64,000 nucleotides of DNA from the NCBI RefSeq assembly GCF_000577275.2, contig NZ_HG916852.1, positions 561,001-625,000 of the forward strand, in the 5' to 3' direction. The notes beneath the pieces were generated by a model. The model was not told where the DNA came from, did not search any database, and was given only the letters and a program-made list of their open reading frames with translations. Of this stretch, positions 48,161-56,793 are shown in pieces. The DNA is from Rhizobium favelukesii. Lineage in GTDB: Bacteria > Pseudomonadota > Alphaproteobacteria > Rhizobiales > Rhizobiaceae. The position numbers and the translations under genes are program-made. Numbering within the stretch: position 1 is the stretch's first letter; each line of letters opens with the position of its first letter.

Positions 48161-48621
48161 TTGTTGTTCCGTGGCAGGGAGGCCGTTTCGTCTGCCGTCC
48201 TCAAGGTCTCTTTCAGAAGCCGCGCGTAATACTTCTCAGCTTCCTTTTCCGCTACATCATCCCAAAACTTGGACGCCTCGTGCCATTCTTCCCATAGCTG
48301 CCGTGGAAAGCCACTCGAATCGACTTCCTTGAGGATAAGTGCCCAGCCTTTGAATATGGGCGTCTCCTCCACGAAGAACCGACGCTCGACCTCGTACACG
48401 TAAAAGTCATTGTTTGCGTAATTTGGGGATAGGATCGTGTCGCCAACGACAGGGCACGAGCCATAGAAGTCGACCGGATAGCAGGTAATCTCTTCCAGTT
48501 TGCCCTTTCGGTCGATTGTATAGGTTCTCACCTCGATCCGTGGGCGTTCTCCTGGTGGCTCGGCGCGGCCAGCGTCTGTTGTGGCTGGATCTTGCTGTTT
48601 CTTCGGCACAATCCTCTCCAC
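48157..48621 (-). CDS. Hypothetical protein of the leftward control operon
   Basis: A 154-residue protein with a disordered N-terminus (VPKKQQDPATTDAGRAEPPG), a beta-rich centre (IEVRTYTIDRKGKLEEITCY, DFYVYEVERRFFVEE) and a helical end (FWDDVAEKEAEKYYARLLKE). No family recognised. Overlaps the next gene by 4 bases. Confidence 0.6.
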   Translation of the reverse strand: MERIVPKKQQDPATTDAGRAEPPGERPRIEVRTYTIDRKGKLEEITCYPVDFYGSCPVVGDTILSPNYANNDFYVYEVERRFFVEETPIFKGWALILKEVDSSGFPRQLWEEWHEASKFWDDVAEKEAEKYYARLLKETLRTADETASLPRNNK

Positions 48622-48629
48622 CCTCGGCC

Positions 48630-48830
48630 CTACTCCCCGCGGGAGCCTTGATTTCGTTCGAAGTGGTCAACGTCGGCCCACTTAATCCTGATCAGCTTAC
48701 CGCCCAAGCGGAAATACGGGAGTTGACCCGCGGCGAGCATATTCCGGACGTGACGTTCCGAGCACAGCCAGCGCTCTGCAAGCGACTTCGGCGTGAACGG
48801 ACGATGGTCTTCGTCTAGTGGTGCGCTCAT
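48630..48830 (-). CDS. Excisionase/AlpA-like helix-turn-helix protein
   Basis: A 66-residue protein: FTPKSLAERWLCSERHVRNM and LAAGQLPYFRLGGKLIRIKW form the winged helix-turn-helix of DNA-binding-domain-17/excisionase proteins, with a WADVDHFE helix. Being a second small HTH besides 9887, one of the two could be the excisionase and the other a regulator. Lies in line with the repressor gene. Confidence 0.75.
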   Translation of the reverse strand: MSAPLDEDHRPFTPKSLAERWLCSERHVRNMLAAGQLPYFRLGGKLIRIKWADVDHFERNQGSRGE

Positions 48831-48845
48831 TCTTTCGGCCTCGGC

Positions 48846-49100
48846 TCACCGTAAACTTACGTGCTTATTCCCAACAAGTCGAACACCCGGTTGTCCGTGG
48901 TTTAAGAACTCGATGCCTCGTTCCTCCAGGACACGTTGAACCGTCTGAACATTCTGCGCCCTACCTGCAATCTGTCCGCTGCCCGCGGCTTCCATGTTCC
49001 GGATCGTGTTCACATTCACCCCGGCCATTTCGGCAACTTCCTTCTGTTCTAATCCGGCTAGCGCGCGCGCTGCCTTTAGTTGATTTCCCGTTGTAAGCAT
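48846..49100 (-). CDS. XRE-family repressor (cI-like)
   Basis: An 84-residue protein from ATG 49100 (AGAAGGGG upstream). The Cro/cI helix-turn-helix is NQLKAARALAGLEQKEVAEM followed by AGVNVNTIRNMEAAG. A short C-terminal segment (VQRVLEERGIEFLNHGQPGV, then RLV) is typical of the small rhizobial XRE regulators. It has no protease-like domain, so it would not self-cleave after RecA activation. It is divergent from the early operon and probably the lysogeny switch. Confidence 0.8.
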   Translation of the reverse strand: MLTTGNQLKAARALAGLEQKEVAEMAGVNVNTIRNMEAAGSGQIAGRAQNVQTVQRVLEERGIEFLNHGQPGVRLVGNKHVSLR

Positions 49101-49120
49101 TCGAAAACCCCTTCTCAAAA

Positions 49121-49207
49121 TTAGAAATATAGGTATCAAAACCATATATGCGTTGACAATGGTTAAAATCGGATTAGGGTTACTGAAAATAGATAACTAG
49201 TTTCTAA
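49121..49207. promoter_or_regulatory. Divergent switch region with early promoter and operator-like half-sites
   Basis: TTGACA (49153-49158) with TAGGGT 16 bases later forms a rightward promoter for the early genes. TTAGAAAT (49121-49128) and TTTCTAA (49201-49207) are opposite half-sites flanking it and may bind the XRE repressor. The whole 128-base gap is AT-rich compared with its surroundings. Confidence 0.45.
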
Positions 49208-49228
49208 ACCTAAATAGGAGTTCACTGC

Positions 49229-49549
49229 ATGCCGACCCCATCGATTCCGGCTGCCGGCGAAGCTATGCCGAAGCCAACCCCAACCGACGAGCAGATCGTC
49301 CGCGCGTTCTGCGACCTTGAACATGACGTCTGCTGCCTCCGCAGCATGATCAACATCCTTGGTGATATGCTCGACGACAATCTCGTTGACGTAGACACCG
49401 GCGCCCAGAGCAGGCAGGAAGTGTTCAAGATCTGGCTCACAGACGGCCAGATGAACATGCTGTCGTTCGCATGGAATGACGTGATCTGCCGGGCCAACCG
49501 CCTCGAGCGAGCATTCTTTGCGGCCGTTGATGGTGAGCGCGCACAATGA
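49229..49549 (+). CDS. Early phage protein 1 (hypothetical)
   Basis: A 106-residue protein, first of the rightward early operon; AGGAG 8 bases before the ATG. A Pro-rich start (TPSIPAAGEAMPKPTPTDEQ) is followed by helices with four cysteines near CDLEHDVCCLRSMIN and VICRANRLERAFFAAVD. The next gene overlaps by 4 bases. No family recognised. Confidence 0.68.
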   Translation: MPTPSIPAAGEAMPKPTPTDEQIVRAFCDLEHDVCCLRSMINILGDMLDDNLVDVDTGAQSRQEVFKIWLTDGQMNMLSFAWNDVICRANRLERAFFAAVDGERAQ

Positions 49550-49758
49550 CGTCACCTTCTCTCGTGTCACGCAAGATCAGCGACGTCGAGGACATCCTGT
49601 CTAGCGTTCGCTTCCTCAACGAAGCCGTCTTCCTTGCCGCCTGCGGCATTGGAACTATTGAATACACTAACGCCATCCAGGCAGTCTGTGACGAGATCGA
49701 GAACAAGCTGTTGGTTGTAGGTGAGCGTCTCGACGAGATCCGGGAGGAGCTGAAATGA
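49546..49758 (+). CDS. Early phage protein 2 (hypothetical)
   Basis: A 70-residue helical, acidic protein (VSRKISDVEDILSSVRFLNE, then FLAACGIGTIEYTNAIQAVC and EIENKLLVVGERLDEI). ATGA overlaps on both sides tie it to its neighbours. Similar helical design to the proteins before and after it; possibly a small host-takeover protein. Confidence 0.65.
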   Translation: MTSPSLVSRKISDVEDILSSVRFLNEAVFLAACGIGTIEYTNAIQAVCDEIENKLLVVGERLDEIREELK

Positions 49759-50009
49759 AGCCAAACGAACCTCTCGATCCGTCGGACCTCGTCTACGAGC
49801 TTGGCGACCTAGAACAGCTCCTGCGGGCGATCTATGACGTTATGCACGAGATGGATTACGTCAGGCAGGATGGCAGCCGCATCGTCGAACTCGACAAAGT
49901 CGCCTCGCTTCAGCGTATCGCCTGCACTCACGCCGCTATGTTGGTTGCTGCATCTTCAAAATTCGATCGCGTGACTTGTTACGCCAGTGGGGAGGAAGGC
50001 AGATGCTGA
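49755..50009 (+). CDS. Early phage protein 3 (hypothetical)
   Basis: An 84-residue acidic helical protein (LDPSDLVYELGDLEQLLRAI, MHEMDYVRQDGSRIVELDKV). Its 3' end overlaps the next start. The paired-helix pattern, with a conserved acidic start and Asp/Glu-rich first helix, is like its two neighbours, and the set may derive from duplication. Confidence 0.65.
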   Translation: MKPNEPLDPSDLVYELGDLEQLLRAIYDVMHEMDYVRQDGSRIVELDKVASLQRIACTHAAMLVAASSKFDRVTCYASGEEGRC

Positions 50010-50269
50010 GCGACCTCATTGCACGCTACATGGATGCCAAGCGCGTCTGGGAAGCGCAGTTCGACGAGGATTGCGACCGCGCCGGCGACAGCCCAGAATG
50101 GGACGTCTACATGGATCTGTCCGACGATGTTATCTCCTACCGCTGCAAGACGGCAGACGAATTGCACTCGAAGGCAGTCATCTTACTTTCCGACGCGAAC
50201 ATCTTCGACACGCTGAGCAACACCAACGGCCACGGTCCTCTGCGGAGATTGCTGGCCTCTCTCTGCTAG
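50003..50269 (+). CDS. Early phage protein 4 (hypothetical)
   Basis: An 88-residue protein from ATG 50003 (GGAAGGC upstream): LSDLIARYMDAKRVWEAQFD, SPEWDVYMDLSDDVISYRCK. Acidic, helical, last gene before the operon terminator. No family recognised. Confidence 0.65.
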   Translation: MLSDLIARYMDAKRVWEAQFDEDCDRAGDSPEWDVYMDLSDDVISYRCKTADELHSKAVILLSDANIFDTLSNTNGHGPLRRLLASLC

Positions 50270-50298
50270 CCCGAGCCTGATTTCTCTTCCCTGTGCCT

Positions 50299-50327
50299 GC
50301 CCGCTTCGCGAATGAAGCGGGCTTTTT
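50299..50327 (+). terminator. Terminator of the early operon
   Basis: GCCCGCTTC, loop GCGAAT, GAAGCGGGC, then TTTTT: a perfect 9-bp rho-independent terminator 30 bases after the last early gene and 130 bases before attR. Confidence 0.88.
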
Positions 50328-50459
50328 CATTGCGGCCCCCCTCTCTGACGGCAGCTCGGGAGTTTATTCACAGAAATGTGAAAGGGGGATCGATAGGTGG
50401 TTCGTCAATATCAGCAAGCACTGCAATTAATTGATTTTGCTAAACAATCTACGAAAAGA

Positions 50460-50474
50460 ATGGTGCCGCTTACG
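50460..50474. other. attR core
   Basis: ATGGTGCCGCTTACG, identical to attL at 7446-7460; it covers the CCA end and acceptor arm of tRNA-Thr on the minus strand, so the tRNA stays intact. The gap 50328-50459 has no gene. Confidence 0.78.
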
Positions 50475-50536
50475 TGACTCGAACACGTGACCCCATCATT
50501 ACGAATGATGTGCTCTACCGACTGAGCTAAAGCGGC
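50461..50536 (-). tRNA. tRNA-Thr (CGU)
   Basis: On the minus strand the acceptor stem GCCGCTT pairs with AAGCGGC, followed by A and an encoded CCA. The D-arm is AGCTCAGTCGGTAGAGC, the anticodon arm CATCATTCGTAATGATG with CGT, and the T-arm carries GTTCGAGTC. The 76-base gene reads ACG threonine codons. The prophage is integrated at its 3' end. Confidence 0.95.
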
Positions 50537-50665
50537 AATCCCTGCGGCCGAACGATGCGGCCCGCGATTTGCATGGGGCTGATACAGGCATTGTTTGAAG
50601 ATTTCAAGCGCCCTGTCATCTCTTCGGCAAAAAAGAACGACGCTGTGGAAATCCGTTGCCGGTCT

Positions 50666-51625
50666 CTAGAGCGACAGTCGCGCCCGGGCAGCCGCGTATT
50701 CCGCTTCGAGCCGATCGACAAGCGTGTTGACCGGTTCGATCGCCTTGATGGCGGCGATGCCTTGTCCGCTGCCCCAAATGTCCTTCCATGCCTTGGCGCC
50801 GCCGACGGCCTGTTCGAAATCCATTTTCGAGGGATCGGCGACCGGTAGGTTGTCGGGGTCGAGGCCGACTGCCCTGACCGACGGTTTGAGGTAGTTGCCG
50901 TGCACGCCGGTGAAGTAGTTGGAGTAGACGATGTCGTTCGCCATGCCATCGACGATGGCCTGCTTGTAGGCTTCAGAGGCGCGTGCCTCTTCGGTTGCGA
51001 CGAAAGGCGTGCCGATATAGGCCATGTCGGCTCCCATGGCCTGCGCCGCGAGGATCGCGCCGCCATTGGCGATCGCGCCGGCAAGCAGCAGCGGCCCGTC
51101 GAACCATTCGCGGATTTCCTGGACGAGGGCAAAGGGCGAAAGCGTGCCGGCGTGACCGCCGGCACCGGCCGCGACGGCGATCAGCCCGTCCGCGCCCTTG
51201 CGAATGGCCGAGTGTGCATGCCGGTTGTTGATGACGTCGTGGAGCACGATGCCGCCGTAGGAATGCACCGCGGCATTCACCTCCGGCACGGCGCCGAGCG
51301 ACGAGATGACAACAGGCACCTTGTATTTGACGCAGAGCCTGAGATCGTGCTCCAGCCGCTTGTTCGACATATGGACGATCTGGTTGACGGCAAACGGAGC
51401 CGCCGGCCGTTTAGGGTTTGCAGCGTTGTAGGCGGCCAGCTCCTCGGTGATCATGGCGAGCCATTCGTCGAGCTGGCTCTCCGGCCGTGCGTTCAGCGCC
51501 GGAAAGGCGCCAACGATCCCAGCCTTGCACTGCGCCAGCGTCAGCGCCGGATGCGAAATGATGAAAAGCGGGGAGGCGACGATCGGCAATCTGAGATTCT
51601 GGGTTAGGATCGGAGGCAGAGCCAT
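50666..51625 (-). CDS. Nitronate monooxygenase family flavoprotein
   Basis: A 319-residue TIM-barrel FMN enzyme of the 2-nitropropane dioxygenase family. It opens with LRLPIVASPLFIISHPALTL; the GIVGAFPALNARP strand-loop, NQIVHMSNKRLEHDL, VISSLGAVPEVN, GADGLIAVAAGAGGHAG (with the flavin-phosphate Gly-rich loop and conserved His) and AQAMGADMAYIGTPFVATEE complete the barrel. It oxidises alkyl nitronates; some family members are enoyl-ACP reductases. A palindromic site stands 16 bases before the start. Monocistronic, beside the tRNA. Confidence 0.92.
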   Translation of the reverse strand: MALPPILTQNLRLPIVASPLFIISHPALTLAQCKAGIVGAFPALNARPESQLDEWLAMITEELAAYNAANPKRPAAPFAVNQIVHMSNKRLEHDLRLCVKYKVPVVISSLGAVPEVNAAVHSYGGIVLHDVINNRHAHSAIRKGADGLIAVAAGAGGHAGTLSPFALVQEIREWFDGPLLLAGAIANGGAILAAQAMGADMAYIGTPFVATEEARASEAYKQAIVDGMANDIVYSNYFTGVHGNYLKPSVRAVGLDPDNLPVADPSKMDFEQAVGGAKAWKDIWGSGQGIAAIKAIEPVNTLVDRLEAEYAAARARLSL

Positions 51626-51640
51626 GAGACACCGTGAGAA

Positions 51641-51662
51641 TTGACGTTTACGAAAACGTCAA
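51641..51662. promoter_or_regulatory. Palindromic operator-like site before the nitronate monooxygenase gene
   Basis: TTGACGTTT-ACGA-AAACGTCAA, perfect 9-bp arms. This resembles the TTxACGTxxACGTxAA-type operators of MerR/TetR-like catabolic regulators (LiuR-type, from memory). Close to the start codon, it suggests repression. Confidence 0.5.
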
Positions 51663-51879
51663 TGTGATACCAGAGACTTTGGCAGAGGAAAAGCTCGCTC
51701 TATCGATTCCACAAATATCGGCTATTCTTGCAGGGACATAAGAGGTGTGCGGCAACCGTGCGTTATCCCCTGCCGATGCGATCCGGAGGCCCGGTGAGGC
51801 TTGCGATTTGCTGTGGCAGTGGTTACCGCATTTACGAACTGTTAGGGATAAGGCCCAGTCTCAGAGTAAAGGACCGGAT

Positions 51880-53067
51880 GTGAGCGGATTAGAAACGGCT
51901 ATCAGAACGGCGCTCAGCAATGCCGATCGCGACAATCCCGAAGTCCGTGCAAAAATCTATCAGTCCGCGCGTCAGGCGCTCGAAGCCGGTCTTCGCAAAC
52001 AGGACATCACTGACGCGGAAGCGGTTGCCTATCACCGCCACAGGCTCGAAACGACGATTCATATGATCGAAGCGGAGGAGCGCGAGCGCCTTCATCCGCG
52101 CCAGGGACCGCCGGAAATTCCTGTTCCACCAGTCGTGGAAATGCCGAAGCCCGCTGCCCACGTGGCAGAGGAAGAGGTAGCGAACGTCTCGATCGGCGGC
52201 GAGACTCGCGAGCATTCCGTCACGGATCCGCGCTTCGACGACGAATCCAGCCTCGCCGGCGTGCATGCCGGTAGCGGTGACCATCTCGGCGTTGCGCCGG
52301 TTGCTGAGACGCCGGCTGCGGAACGAAAGCCGGCTCAGATGGACTTCCGGCCGGAGCGCGCGGCGGTTCGGCGCAAGCCGCGCAAGTTCTTCTCCCGGCT
52401 GCTCGTCGCCTGCGTGCTTCTTGCCTTCATCGGCATGGGCGCCTGGTGGGTATATTCATCGGGCTTGCTGATGACCGCTGCAGAACGAGATACAAGCGTT
52501 GCCAATCCGCCGGCGAGCACGCAACCGGAAGACTTCGACGGCGCCGACAGCGGCAGCGATAACGCTGCTGCGGGCGATAATGCGGCGCCCGTCGCGATCG
52601 ACCCGCAGAATTCGTTCTCTGCCGATTGGATCGAGGTTTTCAAGCCGTCCGACGCCGACAAGATCAAAACCGGCGCACAATCTCAAACCCAAAATGTCGC
52701 GGAAAATGACGGCCCGGCTGTGCGCCTGATTTCGCAGAGCAATGGCAGTGACGGCAATGTCAGTATCAGCGTTCCGGCCGATGTGCTGCAGCAGCTGGCC
52801 GGCAAGTCCTCGACGATTGCGATCACGCTGCAATCGACGTCCGACGAACCGACGCAGATTACCGTGGAATGCGATTTCCAGTCGCTCGGCGACTGCGCCC
52901 GCCATCGCTTCTCCGTCACCCGGCAGAAGTCGGATGTGCTGCTCCAGGTCCGCTTCGATCGATCGCTGGCGCCGAACTCTGCGGGAAGCCTTATGATCAA
53001 CAGCGACGTCGACGGCAAGGCGCGGGGCATCAACCTCTACGCCGTGCGAATCCTGCCTGCGCAATAG
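51880..53067 (+). CDS. Membrane-anchored hypothetical protein
   Basis: A 395-residue protein from a GTG at 51880 (AAAGGA upstream; longer frame to 51745 is less likely). It has an N-terminal helical part (LETAIRTALSNADRDNPEVR, SARQALEAGLRKQDITDAEA), a Pro/Glu-rich linker, one transmembrane helix at about 200 (LLVACVLLAFIGMGAWWVYS) after basic RKPRKFFSR, and a periplasmic acidic/Ala-rich linker leading to a beta-rich domain (VRLISQSNGSDGNVSISVPA ... CARHRFSVTRQKSDVLLQVR). Common in Rhizobiaceae as far as I recall; function unknown. Ends two bases before the converging PPK2 gene's stop. Confidence 0.72.
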   Translation: MSGLETAIRTALSNADRDNPEVRAKIYQSARQALEAGLRKQDITDAEAVAYHRHRLETTIHMIEAEERERLHPRQGPPEIPVPPVVEMPKPAAHVAEEEVANVSIGGETREHSVTDPRFDDESSLAGVHAGSGDHLGVAPVAETPAAERKPAQMDFRPERAAVRRKPRKFFSRLLVACVLLAFIGMGAWWVYSSGLLMTAAERDTSVANPPASTQPEDFDGADSGSDNAAAGDNAAPVAIDPQNSFSADWIEVFKPSDADKIKTGAQSQTQNVAENDGPAVRLISQSNGSDGNVSISVPADVLQQLAGKSSTIAITLQSTSDEPTQITVECDFQSLGDCARHRFSVTRQKSDVLLQVRFDRSLAPNSAGSLMINSDVDGKARGINLYAVRILPAQ

Positions 53068-53068
53068 G

Positions 53069-53950
53069 CTATTTCAGGAAATGGGGACCTGCGCCGATGA
53101 TTTTATCGTCGAGCTTGCCGATGGCGTCCTTCTCCTTGCCGTCGTAATCCATCGTCTTCAGCATGTGACGGATCAGGTTCAATCGAGCGCGACGCTTGTC
53201 GTTGGCATGAATGACCGTCCATGGCGCGAATTCCGTATGCGTCTCCTTCAGCATGCGGTCGCGTTTCTCGCTGTAGTCGCCCCATTTCGTCAGGGCCGCT
53301 ATATCCATCGACGACAGTTTCCAGACCTTGAGAGGATCGTGGCGCCGATCATGGAAGCGCTTCAGTTGCATCTCGCGGCCGATATCGAGATAGAATTTGA
53401 AGAAGAAGATGCCCTCATGGGCGATGATCTTCTCGAGCTGAGGCGCCTGGTTCAGGAAATCTTCATATTGTTTCGGCGTACAGAAACCCATGACGGGCTC
53501 GACGCCGGCACGGTTGTACCAGGACCGGTCAAAGAGCACGAACTCGCCGGCAGTCGGGAATTGCGCAACGTAGCGCTGGAAATACCATTGCCCGGCTTCG
53601 CGTTCGGTGGGTTTCGTCAAGGCGACAACGCGGGCGAGGCGAGGATTCATATGAGCCGATGAGGCGGAAATCGCGCCACCCTTGCCCGCCGCATCTCGCC
53701 CCTCGAAAAGGGCCAACACCCGCCTGCCAGTGGCCTGCAGCCAGAACTGCACCTTGACCAGCTCGATCTGCAGCTTCTCCAGGTCCTCAAGGTATTCCTC
53801 TTCCTGGAGCTTTTTGTTGTAGGGGTAGTCGCCCGATTGCAAGGCAGCCTCGTCAACCCATTCCGGCAGCACGGGATCGTCGACGTCGAAGACACGTTTC
53901 TTTCCGCGGATGTCCAGTTCGACGGCTCTACGTTCGACATCATCGGCCAT
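53069..53950 (-). CDS. ppk2: Polyphosphate kinase 2
   Basis: A 293-residue class I PPK2. The Walker A is [14 protein letters not shown], followed by the conserved [32 protein letters not shown] and the Walker B-type [20 protein letters not shown]; the lid is [20 protein letters not shown]. It transfers phosphate between polyphosphate and nucleoside diphosphates. The ATG at 53950 has GGGGGAG upstream; a longer frame adds 20 residues. Location beside phoR fits joint control of phosphate storage and uptake. Confidence 0.93.
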   Translation of the reverse strand: MADDVERRAVELDIRGKKRVFDVDDPVLPEWVDEAALQSGDYPYNKKLQEEEYLEDLEKLQIELVKVQFWLQATGRRVLALFEGRDAAGKGGAISASSAHMNPRLARVVALTKPTEREAGQWYFQRYVAQFPTAGEFVLFDRSWYNRAGVEPVMGFCTPKQYEDFLNQAPQLEKIIAHEGIFFFKFYLDIGREMQLKRFHDRRHDPLKVWKLSSMDIAALTKWGDYSEKRDRMLKETHTEFAPWTVIHANDKRRARLNLIRHMLKTMDYDGKEKDAIGKLDDKIIGAGPHFLK

Positions 53951-54090
53951 GGCTTCTCCCCCCACTGTGAGCTTCGAATGCAGGCGACCATATTTCTCGT
54001 TGAAAATCAAATGTCTTGCAGTTTGCGGAAATTCCTGTGCGTTCCCGTCACGGCTTTTCCGTCTGCCGGTTGCAGCCGAAAACTTCTGTC

Positions 54091-55410
54091 ATGATTCACG
54101 GCTATCAGGCAGAGTTTGAAGATAGAAGTACGAGTCGAGATCGCGAGGGGCAGTTGGAAAACGAGACGCCATGGACACGAAGCCTGATTTTGCGCATTCG
54201 GCAGGAGCGCCCCGTCCTGCTTGTGGCGCTGCTGATCGCACTGATCGCGCTTGCCGCAGGCACGAACAAGTGGGTTGTGCTCGGCCTTCTGCTACTGATG
54301 ATCATTACGGCCTTGTGGCACGCGGTTCCGATCATCCCGGAAGTCCCGCTGGAACCCATTCCCGAGACTGTCGAAACTTCCGGCAACCGCTTGGCCGAGG
54401 TTACCGCGACGCTGGAGGCGCTCGATGTGCCGGTCATGGTGCTCTCCGGCGACGCCTCGGTGCTTTACCAGAATCGCGCCGCCGAAAAGGCTTTTGGCGA
54501 GGTCACCACTGGTGCACATATTTCCGCTCGCCTGCGCTCGCCTGGCGTCCTCGACATGATTAGTGAAACGATTGCGACCAATGCACCGAACCAGATCGAG
54601 CATTCCGAACGTCTGCCATCCGAGCGCGTTTACATCGTCCGCAGCGCGCCGGTGATCCTTGATGGGCAGCAGCCTGCCGATGAGCGGTTCTTTGTGGTTT
54701 CTTTTCGGGATATTTCCGAAGTCCGTCGCATCGACCGCATGCGCTCCGATTTTGTCGCCAATGCCAGCCATGAATTGCGCACGCCGCTCGCGTCCCTGCG
54801 CGGTTTCATCGAGACCATCCAGGGACCGGCAAAGAATGATGCGAAAGCGCAGGAGCGCTTTCTCGGCATCATGCTGGATCAGACCACCCGCATGAGCCGT
54901 CTTGTCGACGACCTGCTGTCCCTTTCGCGCCTCGAGCTCAAGTCACATATCGCCCCGGATCATAAGGTCGACCTCGTTCCCCTTCTCGGCCACGTGAGGG
55001 ACTCGCTGGTACCGTTGGCAAATGACGTCGGCGTTGAGATCGCCCTGCATCTTCCGCAAGGCAAAGCAGAGGTGCTCGGCGACCGCGACGAGCTGGTGCA
55101 GGTCTTTGAAAACCTGATAGAAAATGCCTGCAAATACGGGCAGGAGGGAAAGGCGGTCGATGTGTTCCTGAAGAACGGTCGGGGCGAGCCGGTGGAGGTC
55201 GCCGTCGTCGACAAGGGGCCGGGTATTCCGGCCGAGCACGTGCCGCGTCTGACGGAGCGATTCTACCGCGTGAGCATCGAGGATAGCCGCTCGAAGAAGG
55301 GCACGGGGTTGGGCCTTGCCATCGTCAAGCACATCCTGACGCGGCACCGGGCGCGCCTGATCGTCAAGTCTGAAGTCGGCAAGGGAACGAGTTTCACCGT
55401 GCGTTTTTGA
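54091..55410 (+). CDS. phoR: Phosphate-sensor histidine kinase PhoR
   Basis: A 439-residue inner-membrane kinase. Two membrane helices (PVLLVALLIALIALAAGTNK, VVLGLLLLMIITALW) follow a short N-terminus. A PAS domain spans about 100-190 (LEALDVPVMVLSGDASVLYQ). The H-box is FVANASHELRTPLASL (phosphorylated His), the N-box FENLIENACKYG, then DKGPGIP and KGTGLGLAIVKHILTRH. The start is uncertain (54091 chosen; TTG nearer LENETPW possible). It phosphorylates PhoB when phosphate is scarce and is held off by the PstSCAB-PhoU complex encoded downstream. Confidence 0.92.
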   Translation: MIHGYQAEFEDRSTSRDREGQLENETPWTRSLILRIRQERPVLLVALLIALIALAAGTNKWVVLGLLLLMIITALWHAVPIIPEVPLEPIPETVETSGNRLAEVTATLEALDVPVMVLSGDASVLYQNRAAEKAFGEVTTGAHISARLRSPGVLDMISETIATNAPNQIEHSERLPSERVYIVRSAPVILDGQQPADERFFVVSFRDISEVRRIDRMRSDFVANASHELRTPLASLRGFIETIQGPAKNDAKAQERFLGIMLDQTTRMSRLVDDLLSLSRLELKSHIAPDHKVDLVPLLGHVRDSLVPLANDVGVEIALHLPQGKAEVLGDRDELVQVFENLIENACKYGQEGKAVDVFLKNGRGEPVEVAVVDKGPGIPAEHVPRLTERFYRVSIEDSRSKKGTGLGLAIVKHILTRHRARLIVKSEVGKGTSFTVRF

Positions 55411-55472
55411 CATAAAACCGCAGGCGTTCGTCCGTGCACACGAATTTTATCAAATAAATTCAATAGTATAAT

Positions 55473-55490
55473 ACGTCACAAATGTTTCAT
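55473..55490 (+). promoter_or_regulatory. Pho box upstream of pstS
   Basis: ACGTCAC-AAAT-GTTTCAT resembles two CTGTCAT-type 7-mers separated by 4 bases (4 or 5 matches in each), 120 bases before the pstS start. An AAAATGACAT follows. It would bind phosphorylated PhoB. Confidence 0.6.
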
Positions 55491-55609
55491 CAAAATGACA
55501 TAAAAGCTCTGGTCATCAGGGGCTAAAGAGAGCGGGCCGCTGATGAAGACGGCACCGCCAAGGGCCACTCAAGGCCGCACTCAGACCGCTATATGCCCGG
55601 GAGATTGTT

Positions 55610-56644
55610 ATGAACGCCTTTAAATTTACGGTCGCTGCACTCGCCGCTTCCGCCGCTTTTGCCGGCGCGGCTGTTGCTCGCGACCAGGTTCAGGTTGCTG
55701 GTTCGTCCACCGTCCTGCCTTACGCCAAGATCGTTGCCGAAACCTTCGGCGAAACCTTCAAGGACTTCAAGACGCCGGTCGTCGAATCCGGCGGCACGGG
55801 CGCGGGCCTCAAGGAATTCTGCAAGGGCGTAGGCCCGGACACCATCGACGTTGCCAACGCTTCGCGTCCGATCAACGCCAAGGAACTGGATGCCTGCAAG
55901 GCGGCCGGCGTAACCGACATCCAGGAAGTGAAGATCGGCTATGACGGCATTGTCTTCGCAACCGACTCGTCCAACCCGGACGTTGCCTACGTTCCGGCCG
56001 ACATCTACAAGGCTCTGGCTGCTCAGGTCGTTGTTGACGGCAAGCTCGTCAACAACCCGTACAAGAAGTGGTCGGAAGTTAATCCGAAGCTCCCGGCCGT
56101 TGACATCGCTGCCTACATCCCGGGCGAAAAGCACGGCACCCGCGAAGTCTTCGAACAGAACGTTCTCGCAGCTGGCTGCAAGGCCTCCGGCGCTCTGGAT
56201 GTCATCAAGGCTGCGGTTTCCGAGGCTGCTGCTCAGACCAAGGCTTGCGTCGCAGTCCGCAAGGACGGCGCTGCTGTCGACATCGACGGCGACTATCCGG
56301 AAACCCTGGCACGCATCGCTGCCAACAAGACCGGCGTTGGGATCTTCGGCCTTTCCTTCTATGAAAACAACGCCGACAAGCTGAAGGTTGCAACCGTCAA
56401 CGGTATCGTTCCGTCGACCGAAACCATCTCCGACGGCACGTACCCGGTTTCCCGCCCGCTGTTCTTCTATGTCAAGAAGGCACACCTCGGCGTTATCCCG
56501 GGCCTGAAGGAATATGTCAACTTCTTCGTTTCGGAGCCGATGATCGGCCCGGATAGCCCGCTCGTCGAGTACGGCCTCGTTGCTGCTCCTGATGCAGAGC
56601 GCGACGCGATCCGCAAGTCGGTCGAAGATGGCAAGACCATGTAA
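55610..56644 (+). CDS. pstS: Phosphate-binding protein PstS
   Basis: A 344-residue periplasmic protein. Signal peptide MNAFKFTVAALAASAAFAGA ends near VARDQ. Phosphate contacts are recognisable in VAGSSTVLPYAK, VVESGGTGAGLKEFC, NASRPINAKEL, the GYDGIVFA strand and GEKHGTREVFEQ. High-affinity phosphate capture for the ABC importer. First gene of the operon under the Pho box; 149 bases precede pstC. Confidence 0.96.
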   Translation: MNAFKFTVAALAASAAFAGAAVARDQVQVAGSSTVLPYAKIVAETFGETFKDFKTPVVESGGTGAGLKEFCKGVGPDTIDVANASRPINAKELDACKAAGVTDIQEVKIGYDGIVFATDSSNPDVAYVPADIYKALAAQVVVDGKLVNNPYKKWSEVNPKLPAVDIAAYIPGEKHGTREVFEQNVLAAGCKASGALDVIKAAVSEAAAQTKACVAVRKDGAAVDIDGDYPETLARIAANKTGVGIFGLSFYENNADKLKVATVNGIVPSTETISDGTYPVSRPLFFYVKKAHLGVIPGLKEYVNFFVSEPMIGPDSPLVEYGLVAAPDAERDAIRKSVEDGKTM

Positions 56645-56793
56645 TGACCTTGCCGGCGCGATCGCCAAGATCGCGCCGGCATTGCCTTGTCCCGCCAGTT
56701 GGTACGGGGTTTGAACTTCTCCAAGTTTGAGAGCCGGATCGGTCCGCCTGCCGTTTCCGCTTTTTGGGGTCAAAGGGCCTGGGGACCTTACGA

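Larger units (their letters stand above)
7446..50474. mobile_element. Complete-looking tailed prophage, siphovirus type, integrated at tRNA-Thr
   Basis: About 43 kb bounded by a 15-bp identical core (ATGGTGCCGCTTACG) at each end, the right copy being the 3' end of tRNA-Thr. Inside are an integrase, excisionase-like protein, replication, HK97-type packaging and head genes, long non-contractile tail genes, lysis genes, repressor and early genes, in normal phage order. Damage includes an IS66 insertion, a truncated endolysin and several frameshifts, so production of infectious particles is doubtful. Cargo genes occupy roughly 39.8-47.7 kb. Confidence 0.9.

Noticed and set aside
7446..50474. Gene transfer agent rather than prophage.
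   Set aside because: GTA-like tail genes are present, but integrase, att sites, replication module, repressor and HNH/terminase set indicate a true prophage.
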